DNA of 64,000 nucleotides, from positions 62,001 through 126,000 of the forward strand of contig NZ_JACLBZ010000012.1 of assembly GCF_019748715.1 (NCBI RefSeq), given 5' to 3'. Positions 47,301-58,400 of the stretch are shown one piece after another. Made by a program: the position numbers and the translations under genes. The stretch comes from Sporosarcina aquimarina. GTDB lineage: Bacteria; Bacillota; Bacilli; Bacillales_A; Planococcaceae. Below the pieces are notes generated by a model. It was not told the DNA's origin, did no database searches, and was given only the letters and a program-made list of their open reading frames with translations. How positions within the stretch are numbered: the stretch's first letter is position 1; every line of letters begins with the position of its first letter.

Positions 47301-48703
47301 GTAACCGACGACAAGGGATGATGGGGATTAGCAAAACGTTCAAAACGATCAATAATCTCTCCGCCCCGTACACGGACTGCGGCAAGCTCGATAATCGTAT
47401 CATACACTGCAGATAGTCCAGTGGTTTCCACGTCAAATACTACATACGTATCCGTCTCTAACAGTCTATGTTGTTCTTCGTAAACAATCGGTACTCCATC
47501 GTCTACAAGATTGGCTTCTAACCCGAATAACACTTTAATTCCATGCTTTTTCCCTGCATTGTAAGCTTCGGGAAAGGACTGAACATTCGCATGATCCGTA
47601 ATTGCAATCGCGGTGTGCCCCCATTTGGCGGCTTGCGCGACTAGGGCTTGAGCTGACACGACAGCATCCATTTGACTCATCGATGTATGGGCATGCAATT
47701 CCACGCGTTTTTGTCCCTCAGGGGCTTTGTCTTTTCGCTCAATCGAAGATATAACAGCTAAATCTTGCGCCATCATGATCAAATCTCTAACGAATGTATC
47801 ATTTTGAATACTTCCTCTTGCGCGTACCCACATTCCCTTTTTAAAGGATTTCATTAATTCCGCATCTTCATTGTCACGTGAAAACATCTTCACTAAAATT
47901 GAGTCGGTATAATCTGTTACTTTTAGCGTCAATAGCGAGCGGCCACTCCGAAGTTCTCTAATCTCAGCGTCAAATACAAACCCTTCAATGATCAGCCTGC
48001 GTTCTTCATCTTGAATTTCATGAATGGGTACAATCGCCTCGCCCTGCTTAATTGGAGTACCCAGTATTAACGGACGGTCGGAATCTCCTTGTTCGCTCTT
48101 CATCGTTTCACGTTGCTGTAACTGTTCAAATGCTTTCTTTGACAGTTCTTCTTCCTCTTGTTGTTTTTGAGAAAGAAATTGCTGAAGCTCTTCTTTAGCA
48201 TTTTGATTTTCTTCAATAGTCACATCAACTGTCAATTGAGGAAACCCGAATTGTTGATAAAGATTCGCTAAAGGTGCTACATATTTATTTTTCAATGTCT
48301 GGCATTCCAAATCACTCTGACAATTAATCAATAATTTTTCACCGTGTAACGTCGGCAGTTGCTCCACTAAGCATTGACGAAGGGGCGGTGAAATATCAGC
48401 CAATTCTTCCACTACAAGCGGCCAGTAGGCTTTGATCAACTGCTCATCCGCGGATGTTTTACGGCTTTCTATTTGTAGATGGACATTTGCTATTGATGCA
48501 AATGCTTCGTGAACACGCTGTTGCATTAAACGGAAAACATCAAGAGGTAACACTTCATCCAGTGTGATATTGAACTTCCACACTCTCGACTTCTTATGTA
48601 CCGTCACACGGTTCAGTTCTCCATTTTGAAAATAAGGCATTAATTGATCATCCGTTAAGCCTGACTGCTGCAACAAAGTTAAAAACTTCTTCCCAGCATC
48701 CAA
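44396..48703 (-). CDS. polC: DNA polymerase III alpha subunit PolC (Gram-positive type)
   Basis: Main replicative polymerase, with built-in proofreading. About 1435 aa, the usual length. Order: N-terminal domain, OB domain, PHP domain ([25 protein letters not shown]), inserted DnaQ-type exonuclease ([20 protein letters not shown]), zinc-binding segment (CPSCK and CGKCG), then the polymerase palm with [15 protein letters not shown] place the start at TTG, 48701-48703, because GGAGGA lies 7 bases before it; the in-frame TTG at 48718 contains that ribosome-binding site. A terminator separates it from proS. Confidence 0.97.
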   Translation of the reverse strand: MDAGKKFLTLLQQSGLTDDQLMPYFQNGELNRVTVHKKSRVWKFNITLDEVLPLDVFRLMQQRVHEAFASIANVHLQIESRKTSADEQLIKAYWPLVVEELADISPPLRQCLVEQLPTLHGEKLLINCQSDLECQTLKNKYVAPLANLYQQFGFPQLTVDVTIEENQNAKEELQQFLSQKQQEEEELSKKAFEQLQQRETMKSEQGDSDRPLILGTPIKQGEAIVPIHEIQDEERRLIIEGFVFDAEIRELRSGRSLLTLKVTDYTDSILVKMFSRDNEDAELMKSFKKGMWVRARGSIQNDTFVRDLIMMAQDLAVISSIERKDKAPEGQKRVELHAHTSMSQMDAVVSAQALVAQAAKWGHTAIAITDHANVQSFPEAYNAGKKHGIKVLFGLEANLVDDGVPIVYEEQHRLLETDTYVVFDVETTGLSAVYDTIIELAAVRVRGGEIIDRFERFANPHHPLSSVTTNLTGITDDMVKDAPEVSEVMADFIEFIGDAVLIAHNASFDMGFFYASCKRAKIETPAYPVIDTLELSRFLYPELRNHRLNTLAKKFDIELTQHHRAIYDTEATAYLFLRLLADAQEKGIEWLDDLNKNIGEGDAYKRSRPSHCTLIATDNEGLKNLFKLVSISHMDFFYRVPRIPRSLLVKHRNGLLVGSGCDKGEVFEGLMQKPMEEVEEIASFYDYLEIHPKPVYSHLLELDLIRDEWNLEDIMRKMLKLGKKTGLPVCATGNVHYLDETDATYRKVLVRSQGGANPMNRHSLPAVHFRTTDEMLKEFEFLGEEAAKEIVVENPLKIVERVGDVKPIKDDLYTPTIEGADDEVRELTYSMARRIYGDTLPEIIEARIEKELTSIIDNGFAVIYLISHKLVKKSLDDGYLVGSRGSVGSSFVATMMEITEVNPMPPHYVCPSCKTNEFFDDGSVGSGYDLPDKECGKCGTMFKKDGQDIPFETFLGFAGDKVPDIDLNFSGEYQAHAHNYTKELFGEDYVYRAGTIGTVAEKTAYGYVRGYMNDNDLQMRGAEIDRLVQGCSGVKRNTGQHPGGIIVVPDTMDIFDFTPIQFPADDIQSSWRTTHFDFHSIDNNLLKLDILGHDDPTMIKMLEDLSGIDAKTIAPDDPGVMALFSGTSSLGVTEEQIDCKTGTLGVPEFGTRFVRQMLEETKPSTFSELIQISGLSHGTDVWLGNAQELIQNKTCQLSEVIGCRDDIMVYLIYQGLEPSLAFKIMESVRKGKGLTPEFEAEMKANKVPGWYISSCKKIKYMFPKAHAAAYVLMALRIAYFKVHHPIMYYATYFTVRATDFDLMTMSKGSASIRAKIKEINDKGLDAPPKEKNLVTVLEIALEMVERGFTFAKPDLYKSDATQFIIEDNQLIPPFNAIPSLGTNVAKTIVEARKDGEFLSKEDFQKRGRVSKTIVEYLDNFGCLEGMPEANQLSLF

Positions 48704-48727
48704 TATAAATTCCTCCAATCTATCGCG

Positions 48728-48766
48728 AAAAGAAGGGAAGTTCCGTTAACGGACTCCCCTTCCTTT
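48728..48766 (-). terminator. Terminator between proS and polC
   Basis: Minus-strand AAGGAAGGGGAGTCCG, loop TTAA, CGGAACTTCCCTTCTTTT: a long stem beginning at the proS stop. polC is thus reached by read-through or an unseen promoter. Confidence 0.8.
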
Positions 48767-50461
48767 TTAATCTGCACTGAAGAAGGATTGCAACTTTTCT
48801 AAGACTTCTTCTTTTTGCCAATCTATAGACTCCCCGCTCTGACGGAATGTCACTTCTACAATTCCTTCAGCGGCTCTTTTACCAATTGTAATTCGTACCG
48901 GCAAACCAATCAAGTCAGAGTCTGCGAATTTCACGCCTGCTCTTTCGGCACGGTCATCGTACAGCACATCATATCGATAGGATTCCAATACCGCATACAA
49001 TTCATCCGCCAGTTGTTTTTGAACTTCATCTTTGACATTGACTGTTACCAGATGGATATCAAATGGAGCTAGATGTTTTGGCCATTTCAAACCGTATTCA
49101 TCATTGAACTGTTCAGCAATGGCTGCGATTAAACGAGATATCCCTAGCTCGTAACTTCCCATGATGAAAGGTTTAGCTCTTCCATGCTCATTTAAGAAGT
49201 TCCCTTTCATTTGCTCACTATAAGAAGTGCCCAGTTTACATATGTGGCCAATCCCTATACCTTCTGCAAATTTAATGGAGCCCATACCATCTGGAGATGC
49301 TTCTCCTTCTTGGATATAACGGATATCTAAATAATCATCGATAGCAAAGTCGCGCTCCGGATTAACATTAATGAGATGATAATCATCTTCATTGGCACCT
49401 GCTATTCCATTAACAACAGATGCTACAGCATGGTCCGCAAACACCTTGACACCCACCGGAAGTTTTACCGGCCCGATTGAACCCGCATGACAGCCAAGCA
49501 ATTCCTCGATTTCTTGTTCAGATGCCAACTCTACCTTTTCTACATTCAGTGCTTTTTTTAATTTATGTTCATTAATACTATGATCACCACGACACACAAC
49601 GACCGAAAGTTCTTCGTCAATTTTATAAACTAACGATTTCAGAATTAACTCAGGATCGATAGCAAGAAACTCAATTAATTCTTCAATTGTCCGTTGGTTC
49701 GGCGTTGCAATCTTAGTTGTTTCTTTCAGTTTTTCCTCTGATGTCTCATATTCTACATTGACCTCTGCCATAGCAATATTGGCAGCGTATGTCGAACTAT
49801 CACTATAGGCAATCTTGTCCTCACCGATTTCAGCCAAGGCAATAAATTCATGCGCTCCTTCACCGCCATCCGAGATAACCATTCTGAAATGCATACCTAG
49901 GCGCGTCAATATATTCGTGTACGCCTGCATTACCTCTAAATACTTTTCATTCAAGCTTTCTTGTGTAGCATGGAATGAATAAGCATCTTTCATAATAAAC
50001 TCCCGGTTACGAAGCAAGCCATAACTCGGCTTATCCTCATCGCGGAATTTCGTTTGAATTTGAAATAGTGTCAAAGGCAATTTTTTGTAGGATCTTACTT
50101 CATCACGCAACAAAGAAATGATTACTTCTTCATCTGTGGGGCTGAGAACAAATTCTTTATCATGTCGATCTCGAAGTCGAAATAATTCATCTCCAAATGA
50201 ATCTAAGCGTTCGGTTTCTTTCCATAATTCCGCTCGTTGCAACGCGGGCATGGAAATTTCAACACCTTCGATCGCTTCCATTTCTTGACGTATGATCTTT
50301 TCGATTTTGCGAAAGACTCTTTGAGCAAGCGTTAAATATGTGTAGATACCGCTCCCATTCTGTCGGATGTATCCTGCCCGCAGGAGCAATTGATGGGAAC
50401 GAATATCTGCATCTGCCGGGGTCTCTCGCATCGTTGGTATAAATGTTTTCGATTGTTTCAT
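48767..50461 (-). CDS. proS: Prolyl-tRNA synthetase
   Basis: Class II aminoacyl-tRNA synthetase with an inserted editing domain. 564 aa, the bacterial-type length. Motif 2 (LFQIQTKFRDEDKPSYGLLR) and motif 3 (GSYELGISRLIAAIAEQ) are intact. The INS editing domain for Ala-tRNA(Pro) covers about residues 225-400, and the anticodon-binding domain is at the end. It starts 18 bases after rseP, so no T-box leader can precede it. It is co-transcribed with the rseP group. Confidence 0.97.
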   Translation of the reverse strand: MKQSKTFIPTMRETPADADIRSHQLLLRAGYIRQNGSGIYTYLTLAQRVFRKIEKIIRQEMEAIEGVEISMPALQRAELWKETERLDSFGDELFRLRDRHDKEFVLSPTDEEVIISLLRDEVRSYKKLPLTLFQIQTKFRDEDKPSYGLLRNREFIMKDAYSFHATQESLNEKYLEVMQAYTNILTRLGMHFRMVISDGGEGAHEFIALAEIGEDKIAYSDSSTYAANIAMAEVNVEYETSEEKLKETTKIATPNQRTIEELIEFLAIDPELILKSLVYKIDEELSVVVCRGDHSINEHKLKKALNVEKVELASEQEIEELLGCHAGSIGPVKLPVGVKVFADHAVASVVNGIAGANEDDYHLINVNPERDFAIDDYLDIRYIQEGEASPDGMGSIKFAEGIGIGHICKLGTSYSEQMKGNFLNEHGRAKPFIMGSYELGISRLIAAIAEQFNDEYGLKWPKHLAPFDIHLVTVNVKDEVQKQLADELYAVLESYRYDVLYDDRAERAGVKFADSDLIGLPVRITIGKRAAEGIVEVTFRQSGESIDWQKEEVLEKLQSFFSAD

Positions 50462-50479
50462 GATATGCTTCCACCTTTT

Positions 50480-51739
50480 TTAGAAGAAAAATCGTTGAAT
50501 GTCATTCCATGTCACAACAAGCATCAAGACCATCAGCAACATAATACCGACAAAATGCACCATGCCTTCTTTTTGTTTGTCGATCGGTTTTCCACGTAAT
50601 CCTTCGAATAAGAAGAACAATAATCTTCCACCATCAAGAGCTGGCAGCGGGAGTAAATTCATAATCCCTAAATTGATACTTAATACGGCTCCCCAATTCA
50701 TTAAATTGAAAATACCATACTGTGCTACTTCTTCAGTCGCTTTATAAATGCCGACTGGTCCTGACAATGCATCAATTGTAAATTGACCTGTTACGAGCAT
50801 GCCTAACAACTCAAATATTTTCACAGTCCATGTATAAGTCTGTTCTGCTCCGAACACCACAGATTTAATGATACCTTTTTCTAAAGGACTAGAGTAAATC
50901 ACACCTATTTGACCGAATTCACGTCCTGCATCTTCAATTGTCTCCGGAATTACTTCTAACGAAACTGTTTCTCCAGCCCTTTCCACTTCCAAAGCCATAG
51001 GAACACCAGGGCTTTCCTGAATTGCTTCAGAAAACTCTGTCCATGAGTCTATTGATTTCCCATCGACACCTGTTATTAGATCATCCTTTTTTAAACCTGC
51101 CATTTGTGCTGGCGTATCAGGTTTCACTTCAGAAATAATCGGTTCATTGGTCGGCACACCATTCAGTAAACCAAGTGCCAGAAAGATAAAGAACGCTAAA
51201 ATGAAGTTGAAAAGCGGTCCTGCGAAAATAGCCATCGCTCTGCTGCCAAGTGACTTGGATTCAAATTGCCGATCATAAGGAGCAATTAATGTTTCTTGTC
51301 CTTTTTCTATAATCATAGCAGTTCTAGCAATTTTTAGACGTACTAATTTTCCATCTTCATCGTATCCCTCAATATATAACTCTTTATCCAAATCTGATTT
51401 TTCTACTTCCAGATTCAAAATATTCGGATTGGACACATTGCGATTTAAATAAATCTTTTCTATTTCGTCTTGTGCATTTAGCAACAAGCCAACTCGAAAG
51501 CCTGGCTGCAATTCGACTGTATCAAAGTCTTCTCCTGCCATCCGCACATATCCACCAAGCGGAAGCAAGCGAATGGTATATTGTGTTTCCCCTTTTCGAA
51601 TCGCTAATATTTTAGGCCCCATCCCTATAGCGAATTCACGTACCATGATCCCTGCTCTTTTAGCGAAGAGAAAATGTCCAAACTCATGAAATGCTACAAG
51701 TGTCCCGAATATTACAATGAACGCAATAACGGTTTCCAT
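50480..51739 (-). CDS. rseP: Site-2 metalloprotease RseP/RasP
   Basis: Intramembrane zinc protease that in B. subtilis (RasP) cleaves anti-sigma factors RsiW and FtsL and clears signal peptides. 419 aa. HEFGH is at residues 18-22 in the first membrane helix, a PDZ domain follows (VKPDTPAQMAGLKKDDLITG), and the second zinc-ligand motif NLLPLPALDGGRLLFF is near residue 365. About four membrane helices are seen. Confidence 0.96.
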   Translation of the reverse strand: METVIAFIVIFGTLVAFHEFGHFLFAKRAGIMVREFAIGMGPKILAIRKGETQYTIRLLPLGGYVRMAGEDFDTVELQPGFRVGLLLNAQDEIEKIYLNRNVSNPNILNLEVEKSDLDKELYIEGYDEDGKLVRLKIARTAMIIEKGQETLIAPYDRQFESKSLGSRAMAIFAGPLFNFILAFFIFLALGLLNGVPTNEPIISEVKPDTPAQMAGLKKDDLITGVDGKSIDSWTEFSEAIQESPGVPMALEVERAGETVSLEVIPETIEDAGREFGQIGVIYSSPLEKGIIKSVVFGAEQTYTWTVKIFELLGMLVTGQFTIDALSGPVGIYKATEEVAQYGIFNLMNWGAVLSINLGIMNLLPLPALDGGRLLFFLFEGLRGKPIDKQKEGMVHFVGIMLLMVLMLVVTWNDIQRFFF

Positions 51740-51784
51740 TCAGTAACCACCTTCATCGGCCATCACAGCCTAAAATTAATCTCG

Positions 51785-52930
51785 TTACTTTACTATACCA
51801 TACACTTTTTTTCGAGTAATGCGATCTGTCTCCAAAATCTCTTCTAAATTCGGCTCTTTTATCGTCTCATGTTGTTCCATCATGTGTTCAATGATGTCTT
51901 CGATTTGCATGAAGGAGATATGTCCCTCCATGAACAACTGAACAGCCACTTCGTTTGCCGCATTCATCGCTGTCGGCATAGTGCCCCCCTCCCTACCTGC
52001 ATCATATGCAAAAGCAAGGGCCTTAAATCTCTCATAATCCATTTTTTCAAAATGAAGTTTACCGATTTCATCTAATCGAAGACGCTTTTCATTCGCCATC
52101 GGAATACGGTCCGGATAGGTCAATGCATATTGAATCGGCACACGCATATCTGGTGAGCCGAGTTGGGCCATGACACTCGTATCTTCAAACTCCACCATCG
52201 AGTGGATTATGCTTTCCTTATGCAGTAAACACTCGATCTGATCATACGGCATTGCAAATAGGTGATGCGCTTCGATCACTTCTAATCCTTTATTCATCAT
52301 TGTTGCGGAATCAATCGTCAATTTATTCCCCATCGACCAGTTAGGATGTGCCAAAGCTTGCTCAACCGTCACATTTTGAAGTTGATCTCTAGTAGAGTCT
52401 CGGAAACTGCCGCCAGAAGCGGTTAGTATCAATTTAGTAATACGTTTTGGATTTTCTCCATTCAATGCTTGAAATAATGCAGAGTGTTCACTATCTACAG
52501 GCACCAAAGGTACATTATGGCGTTTAGCTGCCTGTACGACCAGATCCCCTGCAGCAACCAATGTTTCTTTATTGGCAATCGCGATTGTCATACCTGCTTC
52601 AATTGCAGCGAGTGTAGGTTTAAGCCCAACACTGCCAATTACAGAGTTCAGCAATACATCCGCTTCAAAACCTACTGCTGCCTCGATTAAACCGTCTTCA
52701 CCGAAAACGATCTTTACATCAGGAAATTCAGCTTGTAAACGCTCTGCATCTGTTTGCTCTAACACCGATACCAACTTTGGTTTGAACTGTGCAATAATTT
52801 CTCTCACTTTGTCCATGTTCTTTCCTGCAGACATTGAAACCAATGTGAACAACTCTGGATTGGCTCCAATAATATCGAGTGTTTGGGTACCGATCGAACC
52901 AGTCGCCCCGAGCAAATTGATTTTCTTCAT
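51785..52930 (-). CDS. dxr: 1-deoxy-D-xylulose 5-phosphate reductoisomerase
   Basis: Second step of the MEP isoprenoid pathway, making 2-C-methylerythritol 4-phosphate with NADPH. 381 aa. NADPH loop [16 protein letters not shown] at the start, and the substrate/metal segments [23 protein letters not shown] and [20 protein letters not shown]. Its product feeds UppS, encoded two genes upstream on the transcript. Confidence 0.97.
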   Translation of the reverse strand: MKKINLLGATGSIGTQTLDIIGANPELFTLVSMSAGKNMDKVREIIAQFKPKLVSVLEQTDAERLQAEFPDVKIVFGEDGLIEAAVGFEADVLLNSVIGSVGLKPTLAAIEAGMTIAIANKETLVAAGDLVVQAAKRHNVPLVPVDSEHSALFQALNGENPKRITKLILTASGGSFRDSTRDQLQNVTVEQALAHPNWSMGNKLTIDSATMMNKGLEVIEAHHLFAMPYDQIECLLHKESIIHSMVEFEDTSVMAQLGSPDMRVPIQYALTYPDRIPMANEKRLRLDEIGKLHFEKMDYERFKALAFAYDAGREGGTMPTAMNAANEVAVQLFMEGHISFMQIEDIIEHMMEQHETIKEPNLEEILETDRITRKKVYGIVK

Positions 52931-52951
52931 ATTTCTCTAACTTCCTTTCCA

Positions 52952-53746
52952 TTAACCTACGAACTGAACAAAATGAAGTAATGGCAAGACGAACAGCAAA
53001 CTGTCAAATCGATCCATAATTCCGCCATGTCCAGGTAATAGAGTACCTGAATCCTTCACATCATAATATCGTTTCAATGCTGATTCTACCAAGTCCCCAA
53101 TCTGACCTACAATAGATGCCACAACGGTAACTAGAATGAACGTCACGTAGGAATTTGCGATAGGATAAAATAGATTGTAGATAAGTGTTAAGAGAACCGC
53201 ACATATAATTCCGCCGATAAATCCTTCAATCGTTTTGTTCGGAGAGATTTCCGGCCACAGTTTACGTTTACCAAGTTTGCGCCCGACAAAATATGCGCCG
53301 GAATCGGTCGACCAGATGATCAACAACGCATAACCGATGTACTCCAAACCAAATAAACGCGTTTCGATTAAATAATAAAAACCAATCCCTACATATAAAG
53401 CACTCATTGCAGAAAATGCGACGTCTTCAAAAGTTGAACGGTTTTTCACTAGCACCGTGTAGACCAACAGCAATAAGACCAATACGTATACCATTTCCAA
53501 CTTCTCTAAATGAAGATTGCCTTCCACTTGTTCAGTCCATTTGGAAGGCAATAAGATGACGAGTAATAGCAACCATGCTAGAAAGCCACGAACCGAGAAA
53601 ATGGACATATTCCGCATGCGAAGTAACTCATATAAACCAATCGTAGAAATTGCATAGATCGCAATAATAAAAGGCAATCCTCCCATTACGACGACTGGGA
53701 CAAAAAATGCAAGTGCTACGATTGCAGTTATGATTCTTTGTTTCAT
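52952..53746 (-). CDS. cdsA: Phosphatidate cytidylyltransferase
   Basis: Membrane enzyme that makes CDP-diacylglycerol, the substrate of PgsA (also in this window). 264 aa, about seven to eight membrane helices. The signature ALKRYYDVKDSGTLLPGHGG, then IMDRFDSLLF, is complete. It overlaps uppS by 4 bases. Confidence 0.97.
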   Translation of the reverse strand: MKQRIITAIVALAFFVPVVVMGGLPFIIAIYAISTIGLYELLRMRNMSIFSVRGFLAWLLLLVILLPSKWTEQVEGNLHLEKLEMVYVLVLLLLVYTVLVKNRSTFEDVAFSAMSALYVGIGFYYLIETRLFGLEYIGYALLIIWSTDSGAYFVGRKLGKRKLWPEISPNKTIEGFIGGIICAVLLTLIYNLFYPIANSYVTFILVTVVASIVGQIGDLVESALKRYYDVKDSGTLLPGHGGIMDRFDSLLFVLPLLHFVQFVG

Positions 53747-54534
53747 CCCTTCTGATCTCCTTCCAAGCTTCCAAATCGACGATCTCGATGTTGGAACTCT
53801 TCAATCGCTTGTAACAAACTTTCTTCATTAAAATCTGGCCACAGCACATCAGTAAAGATAAATTCTGCATATGCAAGTTGCCATAACATGAAATTGGACA
53901 GACGAACTTCTCCGCTCGTGCGGATTAATAAATCCGGTTCAGGTAAGTGAGCTGTCATTAATCTGGAGTTGATCAGATTTTCATCTATATCATCCGTTTG
54001 TAATGCGCCGTCTGTTACTTCTTGTGCAAGCTGCTTCATAACATGAACCAATTCTAATCTACTACCGTAATTCATGGCAAAATTCAATATAAGTCCTTTA
54101 TTATCCTTCGTTATTTCGATCGCTTTTGTGATGGCTTTTCTAGTATGTCCAGGAAGTGCATCCATATTTCCGATCATTTCTACCTTTATTCCTTTTTCCA
54201 TTAACTCAGGTAAATATGTATTAAGGAATTCGCCGGGAAGATTCATCAAGAAGTCGATTTCAATTTTAGGTCGTTTCCAATTTTCGGTAGAAAATGCATA
54301 GAGAGTCAGAGTTTTAACACCCAGTTCATTTGCGAAATTGGTAATTTGACGGACAGTTTTCATCCCTTCATGATGACCAGCAATTCGTGGCATTTTCCTT
54401 TGCTTCGCCCATCTTCCATTTCCATCCATGATGATTGCGACATGGAGAGGAATCTGTCTTTTTTTTACGGCGTCGATTCGTTCATCCAATAACTGAATGT
54501 TTGCCGTTTTTTTTCGCATTAGTTTTCTAAGCAT
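53743..54534 (-). CDS. uppS: Undecaprenyl pyrophosphate synthase
   Basis: Makes the C55 lipid carrier for peptidoglycan by cis-prenyl addition. 263 aa. The catalytic Asp is D37 in IIMDGNGRWAKQR. YAFSTENWKRP and RTSGEVRLSNFMLWQLAYAE are family hallmarks. It follows the frr terminator and leads the uppS-cdsA-dxr-rseP-proS group. Confidence 0.97.
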   Translation of the reverse strand: MLRKLMRKKTANIQLLDERIDAVKKRQIPLHVAIIMDGNGRWAKQRKMPRIAGHHEGMKTVRQITNFANELGVKTLTLYAFSTENWKRPKIEIDFLMNLPGEFLNTYLPELMEKGIKVEMIGNMDALPGHTRKAITKAIEITKDNKGLILNFAMNYGSRLELVHVMKQLAQEVTDGALQTDDIDENLINSRLMTAHLPEPDLLIRTSGEVRLSNFMLWQLAYAEFIFTDVLWPDFNEESLLQAIEEFQHRDRRFGSLEGDQKG

Positions 54535-54615
54535 AGCGTTCCTCCACTTGGCTCTTTTCGGATACTCCTACAGCCTATCCTACCAAATTGCATAGTAAAT
54601 AGCATGCAAAAGACA

Positions 54616-54645
54616 GAAAAGAGCGTCCTAAAAGTAGGACGCTCC
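54616..54645 (-). terminator. Terminator after frr
   Basis: Minus-strand GAGCGTCCTACTTTTAGGACGCTC followed by TTTTCTG: a perfect 10-bp GC-rich hairpin. Confidence 0.9.
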
Positions 54646-54666
54646 TCCTTATAGAAAGTTCTATAC

Positions 54667-55224
54667 TTAAATTTCTAAAATCTCGTTTTCTTTATCTTTT
54701 GCAGTCTGATCGATTTTCTCGATGAAGTCATCCGTCATTTTCTGTACTTGATCATTGTAACGACGTAACTCATCTTCTGTGATTTCTCCGTCTTTTTCAA
54801 TCTTCTTCAGTTCTTCATTACTATCACGACGGACATTACGAATAGCTACTTTTGCGTCTTCTGCTTCACGCTTAACTTCTTTCACAAGCTCTTTACGGCG
54901 CTCTTCTGTTAACGCGGGAACAGCTAAACGAATCACTGATCCATCGTTTGATGGTGTGATACCGATATCAGATTTCATAATTGCTTTTTCAATTTCACCA
55001 ATCGTCGTTTTATCGTATGGCTGAACAACAATAAGGCGTGGTTCAGGTACTGAAATCCCAGCCATTTGGTTTAGAGGCGTCGGTGCACCATAATAGATGA
55101 CAGAAATTCTGTCCAATAAACTAGCATTGGCTCTTCCAGCTCGGATCGATGCCAATTGTCTTGTATACGCACTATGTGCTTTTTCCATACGTTCACTCGT
55201 TTGATTCATAATTTCTTTTGTCAT
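54667..55224 (-). CDS. frr: Ribosome recycling factor
   Basis: 185 aa, the family length; acts with EF-G to split post-termination ribosomes. Starts [16 protein letters not shown] and contains [33 protein letters not shown] and [18 protein letters not shown]. It shares a base with the pyrH stop (TAATG), so the two are coupled. Confidence 0.98.
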   Translation of the reverse strand: MTKEIMNQTSERMEKAHSAYTRQLASIRAGRANASLLDRISVIYYGAPTPLNQMAGISVPEPRLIVVQPYDKTTIGEIEKAIMKSDIGITPSNDGSVIRLAVPALTEERRKELVKEVKREAEDAKVAIRNVRRDSNEELKKIEKDGEITEDELRRYNDQVQKMTDDFIEKIDQTAKDKENEILEI

Positions 55225-55949
55225 TATTTATTCCTCCTGACCACCGTACCAATGTCTTCTCCAAGCACGGCTTTTTTAATGTTACCATTTTCCATAATTG
55301 AGAATACTACGAGCGGTATATCATTGTCCATACATAAGGTTGAAGCTGTTGAGTCCATAACTTCCAGACCTTGACTGATCACTTCTAAGTAGGATAGCTC
55401 TAAATATTTTGTCGCATTAGCATCTTTCATTGGATCTGCTGAGTACACACCATCTACATTATTTTTCGCCATTAAAATAACATCTGCTTCAATTTCTGCA
55501 GCACGTAAAGCGGCTGTCGTATCAGTAGAAAAATACGGATTTCCTGTTCCGGCAGCAAAAATAACAACACGGTTTTTCTCCAAATGACGGATAGCTTTTC
55601 GGCGTATGTAAGGTTCTGCCACTTGTCTCATGTCAATGGAGGACATTACGCGCGTTTCAGGTCCAAGCTTTTCAAGAGCATCTTGCAATGCTAGAGAGTT
55701 CATTACCGTAGCTAGCATCCCCATATAGTCGGCAGTCGTACGGTCCATACCCATCTCACTTCCGACTTTACCTCTCCATATGTTACCTCCGCCCACAACT
55801 ACAGCAACTTCTACGCCTAGTTCAACGACTTCTTTTACCTGACTGGCAACTGATTTTACAACTTCCGGAGACAAACCATACCCTTGTTCTCCTGCTAATG
55901 CTTCTCCACTTAACTTTAACACGATCCGTTTATATCTTGGATTACTCAT
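55224..55949 (-). CDS. pyrH: UMP kinase
   Basis: 241-aa hexameric amino-acid-kinase-fold enzyme for UMP to UDP, regulated in the family by UTP and [48 protein letters not shown] and [20 protein letters not shown] are diagnostic. It follows tsf after a terminator. Confidence 0.98.
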   Translation of the reverse strand: MSNPRYKRIVLKLSGEALAGEQGYGLSPEVVKSVASQVKEVVELGVEVAVVVGGGNIWRGKVGSEMGMDRTTADYMGMLATVMNSLALQDALEKLGPETRVMSSIDMRQVAEPYIRRKAIRHLEKNRVVIFAAGTGNPYFSTDTTAALRAAEIEADVILMAKNNVDGVYSADPMKDANATKYLELSYLEVISQGLEVMDSTASTLCMDNDIPLVVFSIMENGNIKKAVLGEDIGTVVRRNK

Positions 55950-55976
55950 TTAGACCCTCCTGCAATTCCCTATTCT

Positions 55977-56012
55977 CAAAAAAGAGGAACACATAATGGA
56001 TGTGCCCCTCTG
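55977..56012 (-). terminator. Terminator after tsf
   Basis: Minus-strand AGAGG-GGCACAT, loop, ATGTGTT-CCTCT followed by T6, 18 bases after the tsf stop. Confidence 0.85.
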
Positions 56013-56029
56013 TACGATTGGTTTTAGAC

Positions 56030-56917
56030 TTAGTTTCCTTTAACTTGGCTCATTACTTCGTCAGCAAAGTTATCTTCACGCTTCTCAATACCTTCGCCCA
56101 CTTCATAACGAATAAACTCGACTAATGTTCCGCCTGTTGATTTAACGAAATCACGGACTTTCTGATCAGAGTTTTTAACGAAAGCTTGGTCTAGCACACA
56201 AATTTCCTCGAAGTATTTTCCAAGGCGGCCTTCAACCATTTTCGCTACGATGTTTTCAGGCTTACCTTCATTCAACGCTTGTTCAGTCAATACTTTACGC
56301 TCATGCTCTACTTCTTCTTCAGACACTTGATCGCGTGAAATGTATTTAGGGTTCATCGCTGCAATGTGCATCGCTACATCTTTCGCTGCGTCCGAATCTG
56401 TTGAACCTTCAAGAACAGTTAGAACCGCAATGCGTCCACCCATATGCAAGTAAGGTCCGAATGCATCTGCATCTGTTTTTGTACGAATTTCAAAACGACG
56501 AAGAGTGATTTTCTCTCCGATTTTAGCTACTGCATTAGAGATATGTTGAGATACCGTCAAACCGCTGTCCATTTTAGCTTCATTCGCTTCTTCAACTGTT
56601 GCCGGCTTAGTTGCAAGCAAGAATTCAGAAAGTTCTTTAACTAATTGTTGGAATCCTTCGTTTTTCGCTACGAAATCTGTTTCAGCGTTCACTTCAAGGA
56701 TTACTGCTTCGTTACCTTGAACTAAAATATTCGCTACACCTTCAGCAGCAATACGATCTGCTTTCTTCGCTGCGCTTGAAAGACCTTTTTCACGCAAGAA
56801 ATCGATAGCTGCTTCCATATCGCCATTAACTTCACTTAGTGCTTTTTTGCAGTCCATCATACCTGCGCCTGTTTTTTCACGAAGTTCTTTAACCATTTGG
56901 GCTGTAATTGTTGCCAT
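56030..56917 (-). CDS. tsf: Elongation factor Ts
   Basis: Guanine-nucleotide exchange factor for EF-Tu. 295 aa from ATG at 56915-56917 behind [38 protein letters not shown] and the [11 protein letters not shown] core motif are present. The longer in-frame reading to 56944 is leader sequence. It follows rpsB across an attenuator-like terminator. Confidence 0.98.
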   Translation of the reverse strand: MATITAQMVKELREKTGAGMMDCKKALSEVNGDMEAAIDFLREKGLSSAAKKADRIAAEGVANILVQGNEAVILEVNAETDFVAKNEGFQQLVKELSEFLLATKPATVEEANEAKMDSGLTVSQHISNAVAKIGEKITLRRFEIRTKTDADAFGPYLHMGGRIAVLTVLEGSTDSDAAKDVAMHIAAMNPKYISRDQVSEEEVEHERKVLTEQALNEGKPENIVAKMVEGRLGKYFEEICVLDQAFVKNSDQKVRDFVKSTGGTLVEFIRYEVGEGIEKREDNFADEVMSQVKGN

Positions 56918-56960
56918 TTGAGAATTCCTCCTAATAAAATTCATTTACAAATATTACTTT

Positions 56961-56996
56961 AAAAAAAGACGATAAGGGGTACGCCGCTTATCGTCT
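56961..56996 (-). terminator. Terminator between rpsB and tsf
   Basis: Minus-strand GACGATAAG, 10-base loop, CTTATCGTC followed by T7: a perfect 9-bp stem, 11 bases after the rpsB stop. Probably leaky, reducing tsf relative to rpsB. Confidence 0.88.
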
Positions 56997-57007
56997 CATC
57001 ATTTACA

Positions 57008-57748
57008 TTAGTCTGCAGCTACAGTTTCTGTTTCGTTCGCTGTTTCAGCAGTCGCTTCATCGTCTTCACCTTGACGGGATTCAATCAAAGCATCTGCCAT
57101 TTTGCTTGTAAGTAAACGTACTGCGCGGATTGCATCGTCGTTCGCCGGGATGACATAGTCGATTTCGTCCGGATCACAGTTAGTATCTACGATTCCAACG
57201 AGTGGAATATTCAATTTGATTGCTTCAGCTACCGCGATACGCTCTTTACGTGGATCCACGATGAAAATTACATCTGGCAATCCTTTCATATCACGGATAC
57301 CGCCTAGGAATTTCACCAGACGATCATGTTCTTTATTTAATTGAGAAACTTCTTTCTTAGGAAGTACGTCGAATGTGCCGTCTTCTTCCATTTTCTCAAT
57401 AGCTTTCATGCGTGCTACACGCTTTTGAATTGTACCAAAGTTTGTTAATGTTCCACCCAACCAACGTTGGTTGATGTAGTACATTCCTGCACGTTCTGCT
57501 TCTTCTTTGATCGCTTCTTGTGCTTGTTTCTTCGTACCTACGAAAAGGACTTTTCCTCCATCAGCACCGACTTGGCGCATGAAGTTGTAAGCTTCCTCTA
57601 ATTTTTTCACCGTCTTTTGTAGATCGATGATGTAAATGCCGTTACGCTCCACAAAAATGTATTTCTTCATTTTCGGGTTCCAGCGGCGTGTTTGGTGTCC
57701 GAAATGAACACCTGCTTCTAGTAATTGCTTCATTGAGATTACTGACAT
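57008..57748 (-). CDS. rpsB: 30S ribosomal protein S2
   Basis: 246 aa from ATG at 57746-57748 behind AGGAGG, the B. subtilis length. [31 protein letters not shown] and [10 protein letters not shown] are standard, and a short acidic tail ([15 protein letters not shown]) ends it. The in-frame reading upstream to 57850 is untranslated leader. It has its own promoter at 57856-57884 and a roughly 100-base leader. Confidence 0.98.
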   Translation of the reverse strand: MSVISMKQLLEAGVHFGHQTRRWNPKMKKYIFVERNGIYIIDLQKTVKKLEEAYNFMRQVGADGGKVLFVGTKKQAQEAIKEEAERAGMYYINQRWLGGTLTNFGTIQKRVARMKAIEKMEEDGTFDVLPKKEVSQLNKEHDRLVKFLGGIRDMKGLPDVIFIVDPRKERIAVAEAIKLNIPLVGIVDTNCDPDEIDYVIPANDDAIRAVRLLTSKMADALIESRQGEDDEATAETANETETVAAD

Positions 57749-57855
57749 GGTAATTCCTCCTATTGGTTTTTGTCCTCCGTGTACTTCCTGCGAAAAAGCG
57801 ACCATAATGGCACCAACTCTTTCTTCCGCACACGTGTGTAGTAATACCATCTACT

Positions 57856-57884
57856 AAAATAACACAGATATAAACCTTTTGCAA
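57856..57884 (-). promoter_or_regulatory. Promoter of rpsB
   Basis: Minus-strand TTGCAA (57879-57884), 17-base spacer, TATTTT (57856-57861) preceded by TGT as an extended -10. It lies just after swrB; I saw no terminator for the motility operon before it. Confidence 0.65.
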
Positions 57885-57899
57885 CAGAAGCCAATTGTT

Positions 57900-58394
57900 T
57901 TAGCCAAATTTCAATAATAATTCAATCTCAGTCTGACCTTTTCCAAGCTCCTTTGCAATTTCCTGTACCGACTTACCTTCTGCAAGAAGCTGTTTCGCCT
58001 TGTCCCGATCACTTAATGGAGCTATTTCTAAAGAATCTGTCGTGGCAGCATTCTTCTGATACGAACGCAATGCGAATTGAACAGGGACTGGATGTGATTT
58101 TTGCTGAACTTTTTCTGGTTCAGCAGCAGTTTCTTCGTTCTGTGAATAAGTCTGTGGAAAAGCAACCTTAGATGACGGTTTATTCACCGGTCTTTTATTC
58201 AACTGTTCAATCAACCGATCATTTTCTTCTTTGATTTCTGCCAAATAAGCCATGATAGACTGATCCATCTCGTGCATAAGTTTTTGCTGTTTTTTCTCCA
58301 AGTTATTGAATTTGGAGACTTTCATATACAGTAAGGTCATAATCATAAAACTAATGATTTGTAAAATAAATAAAATAGCTACTACGATTCCCAT
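57900..58394 (-). CDS. swrB: SwrB-like swarming/flagellar assembly protein
   Basis: 164-aa protein with an N-terminal membrane helix (VAILFILQIISFMIMTLLYM), a coiled-coil segment (NLEKKQQKLMHEMDQSIMAY), a variable linker and the conserved C-terminus AKQLLAEGKSVQEIAKELGK, ending EIELLLKFG. SwrB in B. subtilis promotes assembly and activation of the flagellar export gate and swarming. Identification rests on the architecture, the C-terminal motif and the position between sigD and rpsB. Confidence 0.82.
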   Translation of the reverse strand: MGIVVAILFILQIISFMIMTLLYMKVSKFNNLEKKQQKLMHEMDQSIMAYLAEIKEENDRLIEQLNKRPVNKPSSKVAFPQTYSQNEETAAEPEKVQQKSHPVPVQFALRSYQKNAATTDSLEIAPLSDRDKAKQLLAEGKSVQEIAKELGKGQTEIELLLKFG

Positions 58395-58400
58395 GATATG

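Noticed and set aside
50462..50479. T-box leader for proS
   Set aside because: Only 18 bases separate rseP and proS, so there is no room for a T-box.
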